A stretch of 64,000 bases of DNA. Origin: Pseudomonas benzenivorans. GTDB lineage: Bacteria; Pseudomonadota; Gammaproteobacteria; Pseudomonadales; Pseudomonadaceae. Of the stretch, positions 30,119 through 39,204 are shown piece by piece; position 1 is the stretch's first letter, and every line of letters begins with the position of its first letter. A model generated the notes under the pieces. It was not told the DNA's origin, ran no database searches, and saw nothing but the letters and a program-made list of their open reading frames with translations. The stretch is from positions 1,984,001 to 2,048,000 of the forward strand of contig NZ_CP137892.1 in assembly GCF_033547155.1 (NCBI RefSeq), read 5' to 3'. The position numbers and the translations under genes were made by a program.

Positions 30119-30901
30119 TTAGATGGCGTTGTGCGCTTTCATCCAGCCAAGGCCGGCAGCGGTGGTGGTGGCGGGCTTGTACTCACAGCCGATCCAGCCC
30201 TGGTAGCCGATGCGGTCCAGGTGCTCGAAGAGGAAGCGGTAGTTGATCTCGCCGGTGCCCGGCTCGTTGCGGCCCGGGTTGTCGGCCAACTGCACATGGT
30301 TGATCGCCGCCAGGTTGGCCTCGACGGTGCGGGCCAGGTCACCCTCCATGATCTGCATGTGGTAGATGTCGTACTGCAGGTACAGGTTGCTGCTGCCGAC
30401 CTTGTCGCGAATGGCCAGCGCCTGCTGGGTGTTGTTCAGGTAGAAGCCGGGGATGTCGCGGGTGTTGATGGCTTCCATGACCAGCTTGATGCCGGCGGCC
30501 TCGAGCTTGTCGGCGGCATACTTGAGGTTGTCGACGAAGGTCTTCTCCACCGTGGCGCAGTCGACGCCCTGGGGGCGGATGCCGGCCAGGCAGTTGATCT
30601 GGCTGTTGCCCAGGACCTGGGCGTAGGCGATGGCCTTATCGACGCCGGCACGGAACTCCTCGACCCGGTCCGGGTGGCAGGCGATACCGCGCTCGCCCTT
30701 GGCCCAGTCGCCTGCGGGCAGGTTGAACAGCACCTGGGTCAGCTGGTTGGCGTCCAGGCGGGCCTTGATCTGCTCGACCGGGAAATCGTAGGGGAAGAGG
30801 TATTCCACGCCGCTGAAGCCGGCTTCGGCGGCGGCGGCGAAACGCTCCAGGAAGTCCACCTCGGTGAACAGCATGGACAGGTTGGCGGCAAAACGGGGCA
30901 T
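30119..30901 (-). CDS. hyi: Hydroxypyruvate isomerase
   Basis: 260 residues forming a xylose-isomerase-like TIM barrel. It interconverts tartronate semialdehyde and hydroxypyruvate. Metal-ligand regions are visible: VMEAINTRDIPGFYL near residue 145, QYDIYHMQIMEGD near residue 180 and GWIGCEYKP near the C-terminus. The start at 30901 (MPRFAANLSMLF) is preceded by GAGGAG at good distance. The gap to gcl contains a palindromic repeat. Confidence 0.94.
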   Translation of the reverse strand: MPRFAANLSMLFTEVDFLERFAAAAEAGFSGVEYLFPYDFPVEQIKARLDANQLTQVLFNLPAGDWAKGERGIACHPDRVEEFRAGVDKAIAYAQVLGNSQINCLAGIRPQGVDCATVEKTFVDNLKYAADKLEAAGIKLVMEAINTRDIPGFYLNNTQQALAIRDKVGSSNLYLQYDIYHMQIMEGDLARTVEANLAAINHVQLADNPGRNEPGTGEINYRFLFEHLDRIGYQGWIGCEYKPATTTAAGLGWMKAHNAI

Positions 30902-30920
30902 AAAAGCACTCCTCGGGTGC

Positions 30921-30953
30921 GTAGGGTGGATGCCGCACAGCACATCCACCCTA
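30921..30953. repeat. GTAGGGTGG-type palindromic repeat between hyi and gcl
   Basis: GTAGGGTGGATG pairs with CATCCACCCTA around a ten-base loop. It has the same border as the repeat at 6620 and again sits inside an operon, immediately after the gcl stop. Confidence 0.75.
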
Positions 30954-30961
30954 GGGTTGCA

Positions 30962-32737
<1,776 letters not shown>

Positions 32738-32763
32738 TGTCTTGTGCCTCTTTTGTTTTCAGA

Positions 32764-32773
32764 TTGTATACAA
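32764..32773. promoter_or_regulatory. GntR-type operator (gcl)
   Basis: Perfect palindrome TTGTATACAA, centred about 30 bases before the gcl start. It matches the sites at 45390 and 50620 exactly. Confidence 0.65.
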
Positions 32774-32801
32774 GTTGCCTGGCTCGGATTCTATGCAGCT
32801 A

Positions 32802-32817
32802 CTGACTCATGGGTCAA
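32802..32817. promoter_or_regulatory. RutR-type operator (gcl)
   Basis: CTGACT-CATG-GGTCAA, a close fit to the RutR consensus TTGACCA-N2-TGGTCAA. Almost the same word occurs at 58290 before xdhA. Confidence 0.6.
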
Positions 32818-32912
32818 CAATTTTTCTGGCGCGCCGAGGCTGTGGTGGAAAATCTTTTGAAACGCCTGTTTGAGCGGAACGGCGCAGGAGAAGGGGTCGG
32901 CAGAGAGAAGCT

Positions 32913-32922
32913 ATGTATACAA
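32913..32922. promoter_or_regulatory. Second GntR-type operator, near the 33077 gene
   Basis: ATGTATACAA, one base off the perfect palindrome. The 339-base divergent region 32738-33076 holds these three sites; no gene is visible in it, and its A/T-rich run 32920-32965 is a likely promoter zone. Confidence 0.5.
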
Positions 32923-33076
32923 AAAATATTTTAAATGTGCCCTGATATTGTTTTTTTTGTTTCTGGTGGGATAGTTGGGGTGAGCTTTGGATTGCTCGCG
33001 TGTCTTCTTCCGCCACGCAGGCGGGGATTGCGGCGGGCGTTTCGTTCGATCTATCACCATTGAGGAAGGGCTACTT

Positions 33077-33517
33077 ATGAGCACCCTGAACCTGAACACG
33101 GCCACCCTGATCAGCAACCGCGCCCTGGCGGTCGGCCGGGAAATAGGCGCCGCACCCCTGACGGTCGCGATGCTGGATGCCGGCGGTCACTTGATCAGCC
33201 TGCAGCGCGAGGACGGGGCCAGCCTGTTGCGCCCGCAGATCGCCATCGCCAAGGCCTGGGGGGCGTTAGCGCTGGGCAAGGGTTCGCGCCTGATCGCCGC
33301 CGATGCCCAGCAGCGTCCGGCCTTTATCGGTGCGGTGAACAACCTGGCAGGCGGCAACCTGGTCCCGGCGCCGGGCGGGGTGCTGATTCGTGATGAGGAA
33401 GGCGAGGTGATAGGTGCCATCGGCATCACCGGCGACACCTCGGACATCGATGAGCGTTGTGCGATCAGCGCGGTGGAGTCCCAGGGCCTGAAGGCCGACC
33501 CGGGCGTTGTCGGCTGA
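33077..33517 (+). CDS. HbpS/GlcG-family (DUF336) protein
   Basis: 146 residues, one domain. The fold signature is present: VAMLDAGGHLISLQREDGASLLRPQIAIAKAWGAL and the C-terminal IGAIGITGDTSDIDERCAISAVE. Members bind haem, cobalamin or small acids; GlcG is encoded with glycolate oxidase genes. Divergence from gcl and the shared operators suggest an accessory role in glyoxylate or purine metabolism. The precise function is unknown. The start at 33077 follows GGAAGG. Confidence 0.85.
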   Translation: MSTLNLNTATLISNRALAVGREIGAAPLTVAMLDAGGHLISLQREDGASLLRPQIAIAKAWGALALGKGSRLIAADAQQRPAFIGAVNNLAGGNLVPAPGGVLIRDEEGEVIGAIGITGDTSDIDERCAISAVESQGLKADPGVVG

Positions 33518-33605
33518 GTGACCTAGGCCGGCTCAGCCGTGCGGGGCATCGAGCACGATTACGCGGAAGATTTGCGCACCGCCTAACCCGCCCGAAGGCA
33601 TTGAC

Positions 33606-34250
33606 TCAAGCGTGGCCGATCCGCTCCGAGGGGCTGGCTGCGCTTATGTCGATTTCACAGCCCTTGATCACCAGGCGAATGATGGTCCGTGCGGCGGCTT
33701 CGTAGTCCTCGTCGCTGAGGCTGGCCTTGCCGGTGACGGTGGAGATTTGCCAGTCGAAGTCGGCGTAGGTTTGCGTGGCCGCCCAGATGCTGAACAGCAG
33801 ATGGTGCGGGTCGACCTCGGCCATCAGGCCCTGGTCGATCCAGCGCCGGATGCAGGCGATGTTGTGTTTGGCCTGGGCATTGAGCTGTTCGGTCTGCTCG
33901 CTCGACAGGTGCGGCGCGCCATGCATGATCTCGCTGGCGAATACCTTGGAGGCGAAGGGCAGCTCGCGGGAGATGCGTATCTTCGAGCGGATGTACGCTT
34001 CGAGCACCTCGCCCGGGCGCCCGGCCTGGTTGAACGGGGCGGAGGCGGCCAGCAACGGCTCGATGATGCTCTCCAGTACCTCGCGGTAGAGGTTTTCCTT
34101 CGACTTGAAGTAGTAGTAGACGTTGGGCTTGGGCAGGCCGGCCTTGGCGGCAATGTCGCTGGTCTTGCTCGCCGCGAAGCCCTTGTCGGCGAATACTTCG
34201 CTGGCCGCGCGCAGTATCAGCTCTTTGTTGCGCTCGCGAATGCTGGTCAT
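33606..34250 (-). CDS. TetR-family regulator, RutR-like
   Basis: 214 residues. The N-terminal TetR helix-turn-helix is KTSDIAAKAGLPKPNVYYYFKSKENLY. The C-terminal domain resembles E. coli RutR closely: IRSKIRISRELPFASKVFASEIMHGAPHL and DPHHLLFSIWAATQTYADF both have direct RutR counterparts. RutR senses uracil (and thymine) and binds TTGACCA-N2-TGGTCAA; very similar boxes occur before gcl, the NCS2 gene at 37425, the AzgA gene, xdhA and this gene. It is therefore the best candidate for the TetR half of the purine regulon. Its effector here may be a pyrimidine, a purine or a breakdown product. It is convergent with the 33077 gene and divergent from moaA. Confidence 0.88.
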   Translation of the reverse strand: MTSIRERNKELILRAASEVFADKGFAASKTSDIAAKAGLPKPNVYYYFKSKENLYREVLESIIEPLLAASAPFNQAGRPGEVLEAYIRSKIRISRELPFASKVFASEIMHGAPHLSSEQTEQLNAQAKHNIACIRRWIDQGLMAEVDPHHLLFSIWAATQTYADFDWQISTVTGKASLSDEDYEAAARTIIRLVIKGCEIDISAASPSERIGHA

Positions 34251-34361
34251 AGGCCCTTTCGATATCCTTGTGTCGCCCGGCGGGGGACGGCGGAGCGGCA
34301 TGGTAGCACCGGCTTCGCGCAAGGCTCAAGCCAGCGCCTGGCGGGCCTGCGGGTCGCTTAG

Positions 34362-34377
34362 CTGAGCGTCAGGTCAA
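34362..34377. promoter_or_regulatory. RutR-type operator (TetR gene/moaA)
   Basis: CTGAGC-GTCA-GGTCAA, right half perfect, left half with two changes. It lies in the divergent region between the TetR gene and moaA, so autoregulation is likely. Confidence 0.5.
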
Positions 34378-34381
34378 TATT

Positions 34382-34391
34382 CTGTATACAG
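34382..34391. promoter_or_regulatory. GntR-type operator (TetR gene/moaA)
   Basis: CTGTATACAG, a perfect palindrome that keeps the TGTATACA core. It begins five bases after the RutR-type box. Confidence 0.5.
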
Positions 34392-34474
34392 GATGGCGCT
34401 TTTCTGTTTCCATCTGCTGCCATGGCGTTCATGACAAAAGACCTATCGGCTCTCTGAGTAGCAGGAGACCCGCT

Positions 34475-35470
34475 GTGCACAACTCTCAGCTGGTCGACCC
34501 CTTCGGTCGGCGTATCACCTACCTGCGGCTGTCGGTCACCGACCGCTGCGATTTCCGCTGTACCTACTGCATGAGCGAGGACATGGTCTTCGCCCCCCGT
34601 GCACAGATCCTCAGCCTGGAAGAGCTCTATTCGGTGGCCGATGCCTTTATCGGCCTGGGGGTCAAGCGCATCCGCATCACCGGCGGCGAACCCCTGGTGC
34701 GCAAGAACCTGCTGAGCCTGTTGGCCCGCCTAGGGCGGCGTCCCGAGCTGGAGGATCTGGCGATTACCACCAATGGCTCGCAGTTGGCCGAACTGGCGCC
34801 GCAGTTGCGTGCCGCAGGCGTCCAGCGCCTGAATGTCAGCCTGGATTCCCTGCGCCGCGAGCGCTTCGCCGCCTTCACTCGGCGCGACCGCCTCGACCAG
34901 GTGCTGTCCGGAATAGAGGCCGCACGGGCGGCGGGGTTTCGCCGGATCAAGCTCAACAGCGTGGTGCAGAAGGGGCGCAACGACGACGAGGTGTTGGAGC
35001 TGGTCGAGTTCGCCATGGCCCGCGGTCTGGACATCAGTTTCATCGAGGAAATGCCGCTGGGCAGCGTCTCCAGCCACCGGCGCGAAGAGACCTTCTGCTC
35101 CAGCGACGAGGTGCGCCGGCGCATCGAGCAGCGTCACCCACTGGTGCGCAGCAACCAGCAGACCGGCGGCCCCTCGCGTTACTGGCAGGTGCTCGGCAGC
35201 GAAACCCGGGTGGGGTTCATATCGCCGCACAGCCACAACTTCTGCGGGGACTGCAACCGCGTGCGGGTCACCGCCGAGGGCAAGCTGGTGCTGTGCCTGG
35301 GGCATGAGAACGCACTCGATCTCAAGGCGCTGATACGCCGCCACCCGGGCGACCGTCAGCGCCTGCGCGATGCTCTGCTGGAGGCCTTGCAGCTCAAGCC
35401 CGAGCGCCACCACTTCGAGGCCGATGCACAGGTGCAGGTGGTGCGGTTCATGAGCATGACCGGCGGCTGA
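34475..35470 (+). CDS. moaA: GTP 3',8-cyclase, molybdopterin biosynthesis (accessory copy)
   Basis: 331 residues, GTG start behind AGGAG. Radical SAM cluster CDFRCTYC near residue 25, a second cluster FCGDCNRVRVTAEGKLVLC near residue 265, and the C-terminal diglycine MTGG. With MoaC it makes cyclic pyranopterin monophosphate from GTP. No other moa gene is adjacent, so this looks like a dedicated second copy that supports molybdenum cofactor supply for the xanthine dehydrogenase encoded at 54-58 kb; P. aeruginosa likewise has two moaA genes. It shares control sites with the TetR gene. Confidence 0.93.
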   Translation: MHNSQLVDPFGRRITYLRLSVTDRCDFRCTYCMSEDMVFAPRAQILSLEELYSVADAFIGLGVKRIRITGGEPLVRKNLLSLLARLGRRPELEDLAITTNGSQLAELAPQLRAAGVQRLNVSLDSLRRERFAAFTRRDRLDQVLSGIEAARAAGFRRIKLNSVVQKGRNDDEVLELVEFAMARGLDISFIEEMPLGSVSSHRREETFCSSDEVRRRIEQRHPLVRSNQQTGGPSRYWQVLGSETRVGFISPHSHNFCGDCNRVRVTAEGKLVLCLGHENALDLKALIRRHPGDRQRLRDALLEALQLKPERHHFEADAQVQVVRFMSMTGG

Positions 35471-35533
35471 GTCGCCGCTGTAGGCCCCATCCCCACGCCT
35501 AACCCAATTCAAACAATAATCAGGAGGGTCGCT

Positions 35534-36352
35534 GTGAAATCCATTCGCGTCTGCAGTTTATTAGCCGCGTTGATCGCCGCCGATGCCAGTGCCGAGCGCT
35601 ATGTGGTCGGCGTGGAGGACTTGGCCTTCGCGCCGCACTACAGCATCGACAAGCAGGGGCAGTACCAGGGGTTCGCCCGTGAGCTGCTCGACGCCTTCGC
35701 CGCGTACAGCGGCATGGAGCTGAGCTATAGGGCGTTGCCGGTGGCTCGTTTGCTGCCGGCCCTGCTGGCGGGCGAGGTGGATTTCAAGTACCCCGACAGC
35801 GTCCACTGGGCCCAGGCGCAGAAGGCCGGCAGCGACCTGAGCTACAGCCACCCCGTGGTCGACTATGTGGATGGCGTGCTGGTCGCGCCGCAGCGCCAGG
35901 GCGAGCCCCTCGAGCGCCTCAAGCGCCTGGCTCTGGTCGATGGCTGGACGCCCTGGGGCTACCAGCAGCGCATCGATGCCGGGGCAATTCGCCTGACCTA
36001 CAGCGACGATTTGCGCAAGATGATCCACCAGGCGTTGAAGCAGGATACCGACGGCGCCTATTTCAACGTGGTGGTAGCCACCCATTACCTCGACAACATC
36101 CGCGCCCGGCCCGGCGCCCTGGTGTTCGATCCCAAGCTGCCGCACACCCGCGGCACCTTCCATCTGTCCACGCTCAAGCACCCCGAGCTGCTGCAGCGCT
36201 TCGATCGTTTCCTGCTCGAGCGCCACGCCGAGGTGGCCGCGCTGAAGGCCAAGCACCGGGTCGAGGCCAATCTGGACTCCGAGTACATGGGCATGGAGCA
36301 GTGGAAGGTGGATTTCCTCGAGCGGCAGAAGGCCAAGGCGGCCGGGCAGTAG
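35534..36352 (+). CDS. Periplasmic solute-binding protein without a transporter partner
   Basis: 272 residues, GTG start behind AGGAGG. A short signal sequence (KSIRVCSLLAALIAADASA) precedes a class 3 binding-protein fold: YVVGVEDLAFAPHYSIDKQG, YQGFARELLDAFAAYSG, and LALVDGWTPWGYQQRI in the second lobe. Ligand unknown. No ABC permease or ATPase is nearby, so it may feed a transporter encoded elsewhere, act as a sensor partner, or scavenge a purine-related compound. It probably shares the moaA transcript (63-base gap). Confidence 0.78.
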   Translation: MKSIRVCSLLAALIAADASAERYVVGVEDLAFAPHYSIDKQGQYQGFARELLDAFAAYSGMELSYRALPVARLLPALLAGEVDFKYPDSVHWAQAQKAGSDLSYSHPVVDYVDGVLVAPQRQGEPLERLKRLALVDGWTPWGYQQRIDAGAIRLTYSDDLRKMIHQALKQDTDGAYFNVVVATHYLDNIRARPGALVFDPKLPHTRGTFHLSTLKHPELLQRFDRFLLERHAEVAALKAKHRVEANLDSEYMGMEQWKVDFLERQKAKAAGQ

Positions 36353-36412
36353 CCACTCGCCCGGCGCTGCCGCGGGGCGAGTCTGGGCGTGTAGGCCGGC
36401 TCGAAAAGAAAA

Positions 36413-36435
36413 GGGGGAGCGCCATGCGCTCCCCC
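36413..36435. terminator. Bidirectional terminator
   Basis: GGGGGAGCGC / GCGCTCCCCC with a three-base loop, flanked by A-rich and T-rich sides. It separates the convergent 35534 gene and the Tsx-like gene. Confidence 0.9.
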
Positions 36436-36480
36436 TTTCTCGTTACCCGCGCAGCCTACCGGCAAGGTTGGGCGTTGCGC

Positions 36481-37335
36481 TTAGAAGTGGTACTTGACCA
36501 ACGCCTGCACGGCGGTCTGGTGGAAGTCGTCCGAGCCGTCGATCGGCTTCACGCCGTATTTGTTGTGCCACATGTTCACTTCGGTGCCGACGTAGAGCTG
36601 GCGTTCCTTGCCGAACAGGGCCTTGCCGGCATCCCACTTGACCTGGATGGAGGAGCCGACCGAGGTCTGGGTGTTGGCGTCCTTGGACGGGGCGCGCCAG
36701 TCGATGTAACCGTCGACGACGAAGTCCTGTCCGCCGATGGCGAAGGGGTAGGCGCCGTTGACGGTCAGCTGGTAGGTGTTGCCGTTGCTGTCCTGGTCGG
36801 CGAAGAACACCTGATTATTGACCTTCACCCGATACAGGTTGGCATTGAGGTAGGCGAAGCCGGGGGCGTTCCAGGACGTGCCGATGCCGTACAGGTAGTT
36901 CTCGGTCCCCGGGCCACCATTGCCTTTTTCGTAGGTGAAGGCCGCATAGACGTCCTTCAGCGGGCCGGCGGACAGGTCCTGGCCGGTCAGCCAGCTGAGG
37001 CTGACGCGCGGGGAGAGCTCCAGGTAGTAGAAGTTCTCTTCGCGGTGCTGGCGGAAGGTGCCATTGCTGAAGCTGCCCCGCGACTGGGTGTTGTCGGCCA
37101 GGACGTAGTCATAGAAACCGAACATGTCCCCCCAGGCCCAGCTACTGGCGTGTTCGAAGGTGAAGGTGGTCTGGGTCTTCTGCTCTTCGTCGAACTGGCC
37201 TTCGTTGAAGCTCTCGCCATACAGGTAGCTCAGGCTGTTGTCCTGCCAGAACAGCAGATCGCCGGCGTTGGCCTGGTAGGTGGTGAGCAGGCCGGCAGAT
37301 AGGGCGAGGCAGTGGGGAAGGTGTTTGAGCTTCAT
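36481..37335 (-). CDS. Tsx-like outer membrane nucleoside channel
   Basis: 284 residues with a signal peptide (MKLKHLPHCLALSAGLLTTYQANA). The mature protein is all beta-strand and ends in the outer membrane motif VQALVKYHF with a C-terminal phenylalanine. DLLFWQDNSLSYLYG at the mature N-terminus is the Tsx family signature. Tsx channels pass nucleosides and bases; downstream of a purine permease, this one probably lets purines or urate across the outer membrane. The start at 37335 (MKLKHL) is favoured over longer in-frame choices by the signal peptide. Confidence 0.88.
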   Translation of the reverse strand: MKLKHLPHCLALSAGLLTTYQANAGDLLFWQDNSLSYLYGESFNEGQFDEEQKTQTTFTFEHASSWAWGDMFGFYDYVLADNTQSRGSFSNGTFRQHREENFYYLELSPRVSLSWLTGQDLSAGPLKDVYAAFTYEKGNGGPGTENYLYGIGTSWNAPGFAYLNANLYRVKVNNQVFFADQDSNGNTYQLTVNGAYPFAIGGQDFVVDGYIDWRAPSKDANTQTSVGSSIQVKWDAGKALFGKERQLYVGTEVNMWHNKYGVKPIDGSDDFHQTAVQALVKYHF

Positions 37336-37373
37336 CGGAGTTTCCTTATTTTTAGGACAGACAAGGATTGGCA

Positions 37374-37393
37374 CCCCGCGCCGAGGCGCGGGG
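37374..37393. other. Intergenic hairpin between the NCS2 permease and Tsx-like genes
   Basis: CCCCGCGCC / GGCGCGGGG with a two-base loop. No T run follows on either strand, so it is more likely an mRNA-stability or partial-termination element within the permease-channel operon. Confidence 0.5.
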
Positions 37394-37424
37394 CGGTACA
37401 GGGGTGGTTGAGTGGACGCTTGCC

Positions 37425-38948
37425 TTAGTTGCCGCGGCCGGCTAGGCCCATGCCCTCATCGAGGTCTTGCGGCATCGCACCGGGCTCGGCGCCCGGGCGG
37501 CTCTGCAGGACGCTGTGCAGCTGCGCCTCGGGCTCGAAGTCGTTCTCCTGCTCGAGCTGCTCCTCCGGGAGGCGATCCTCCGGGAGGCGATCCTCCGGGA
37601 GGAAGAGGTTGAGCAGGATGGCGCTGAAGGCGCCGATGGTGATCGGTGAACCGAAGATGTTCTTCAGCGCGTCGGGCATCTGCGACAGGGCTTCGGGCAC
37701 GCCGGCCACGCCCAGGCCCAGGCCCAGGGAGATGGCCACGATCAGCACATTGCGCCGGTGCAGCCCGGCCTCGCTGAGGATCTTGACGCCGGCCACGGCG
37801 ACTGTGCCGAACATGATCAGGGTGGCGCCGCCCAGCACGGGCTTGGGCATCAGCTGCAGCACCGCGCCGACCGCCGGGAACAGGCCGAGCAGCACCAGCA
37901 GGGCGGCGATATAGAAGGCCACGTGACGGCTGGCGACGCCGGTGAGCTGGATCACCCCGTTGTTCTGGCTGAAGGTGGTCATCGGCAGGCTGTTGAACAT
38001 CGCCGCGACGGCCGAGTTGCAACCGTCGGCCAGCACCCCGGACTTGATCCGGCGCAGGTACAGCGGGCCGGCTACCGGCTGCTTGGAGATGATCGAATTG
38101 GCGGTCAGGTCGCCGGCAGTCTCCAGCGGAGTGATCAGGAAGATCACCGCGATCGGCACGAAGGCCACCCAGTCGAAGTCGAAGCCGTACTTGAAGGGCA
38201 CCGGCACGCTGACCAGCGGCACCTCGGCCATGTCGGCGAAGTCCACCTGGCCGGTGAACCAGGCCACCGCGAAGCCGAGGAGCAGGCCGACGATCACCGC
38301 CGACAGACGGACCACCTGGGAGGCGGAGCGATTGAGCAGGACGATGCTGCCGAGTACCAAGGCGCCCAGGCCCAGGTGGTGCAGGGCGCCGAGGTCCGGG
38401 GCACCGAAACCGCCGGCGATGTCGGTCATCGCCACCTTGATCAGCGACAACCCCATCAGGCAGATGATGGTACCGGTGACCACCGGGGTGATGACCTTGC
38501 GCAGCTTGTTGATGAACTGGCTGAAGGCGATCTCGACGAAGGCGGCGCAGAAGCACACGCCGAAAATGGTCGAGAGGATTTCCTCCTCGCTGCCGCCGCG
38601 GCCCTTGACGATGAAGCCGGCGCTGAGGATCACGCTGAGGAAACCGAAACTGGTGCCCTGCAGGCACAGCAGGCCGGAGCCGATGGGGCCCAGGCGCTTG
38701 GCCTGGACGAAGGTGCCGATCCCGGAGACGAACAGCGCCATGCTCACCAGGTAGGGCACATGGGCGCCCAGGCCGAGCACGCCGCCGATGATCAGCGTTG
38801 GGGTGATGATGCCGACGAAGCTGGCCAGCACATGCTGCAGGGCGGCGAAGATCGCCGGGGCGAAGTCGGGGCGGTCATCCAGTTGGTAGATCAGGTCGTT
38901 GCTGCCAGCAGACGGAGCTGTGGCTGTGGGCGTACTTGTCGTGGTCAT
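37425..38948 (-). CDS. NCS2 nucleobase:cation symporter (xanthine/urate/uracil type)
   Basis: 507 residues, about fourteen membrane segments. Family motifs are GLLCLQGTSFGFL near residue 95, ITPLETAGDLTANS near residue 270 and FNSLPMTTFSQNNGVIQLTGVASR near residue 320 (the Q-N-x-G motif is QNNGVIQ). This is the UraA/XanQ/UacT group. Purine-cluster context favours xanthine or urate as substrate. The hydrophilic tail contains a tandem LPEDR repeat. The upstream region has a RutR-type box and an A-rich Crc/Hfq motif. Confidence 0.92.
   Translation of the reverse strand: MTTTSTPTATAPSAGSNDLIYQLDDRPDFAPAIFAALQHVLASFVGIITPTLIIGGVLGLGAHVPYLVSMALFVSGIGTFVQAKRLGPIGSGLLCLQGTSFGFLSVILSAGFIVKGRGGSEEEILSTIFGVCFCAAFVEIAFSQFINKLRKVITPVVTGTIICLMGLSLIKVAMTDIAGGFGAPDLGALHHLGLGALVLGSIVLLNRSASQVVRLSAVIVGLLLGFAVAWFTGQVDFADMAEVPLVSVPVPFKYGFDFDWVAFVPIAVIFLITPLETAGDLTANSIISKQPVAGPLYLRRIKSGVLADGCNSAVAAMFNSLPMTTFSQNNGVIQLTGVASRHVAFYIAALLVLLGLFPAVGAVLQLMPKPVLGGATLIMFGTVAVAGVKILSEAGLHRRNVLIVAISLGLGLGVAGVPEALSQMPDALKNIFGSPITIGAFSAILLNLFLPEDRLPEDRLPEEQLEQENDFEPEAQLHSVLQSRPGAEPGAMPQDLDEGMGLAGRGN
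37562..37603. repeat. 15-base tandem repeat inside the NCS2 gene
   Basis: The unit CCTCCGGGAGGCGAT occurs twice, followed by a partial third copy. It is in frame and encodes LPEDR repeated in the cytoplasmic tail, so copy-number changes would not disrupt the protein. Confidence 0.85.
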
Positions 38949-38963
38949 GTCAGAGCCTGCCAG

Positions 38964-38971
38964 TTGTTCTT
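38964..38971 (-). promoter_or_regulatory. Crc/Hfq catabolite-activity motif (NCS2 gene)
   Basis: On the minus strand AAGAACAA fits AAnAAnAA and lies 16 bases before the start codon, over the ribosome-binding region. Confidence 0.4.
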
Positions 38972-39027
38972 ATATGGTCATGGGCTTGCACGAGGCTTCA
39001 CGGCGCCTCCGTCTGATCGCGGAAAAG

Positions 39028-39043
39028 CTGTCCGACTGGTCAG
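39028..39043. promoter_or_regulatory. RutR-type operator (NCS2 gene)
   Basis: CTGTCC-GACT-GGTCAG, right half as in the xdhA and azgA boxes, left half with two changes. It sits 80 bases upstream of the start. No TTGTATACAA site is visible here. Confidence 0.45.
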
Positions 39044-39204
39044 AGTCGGCTGACTATAACAATATGCGCACAGCGTTAAAAACAATTTATTTGAACATTG
39101 TGCACAAAATATTGGCTGGGGCCGCTGCTCGTTCCAGTGGCATGCCCGGGCCTGAGCGACCCGGCGCTGCGAGTCGCCGGTTCCGGCGGTGACAGGAGCG
39201 CTCG

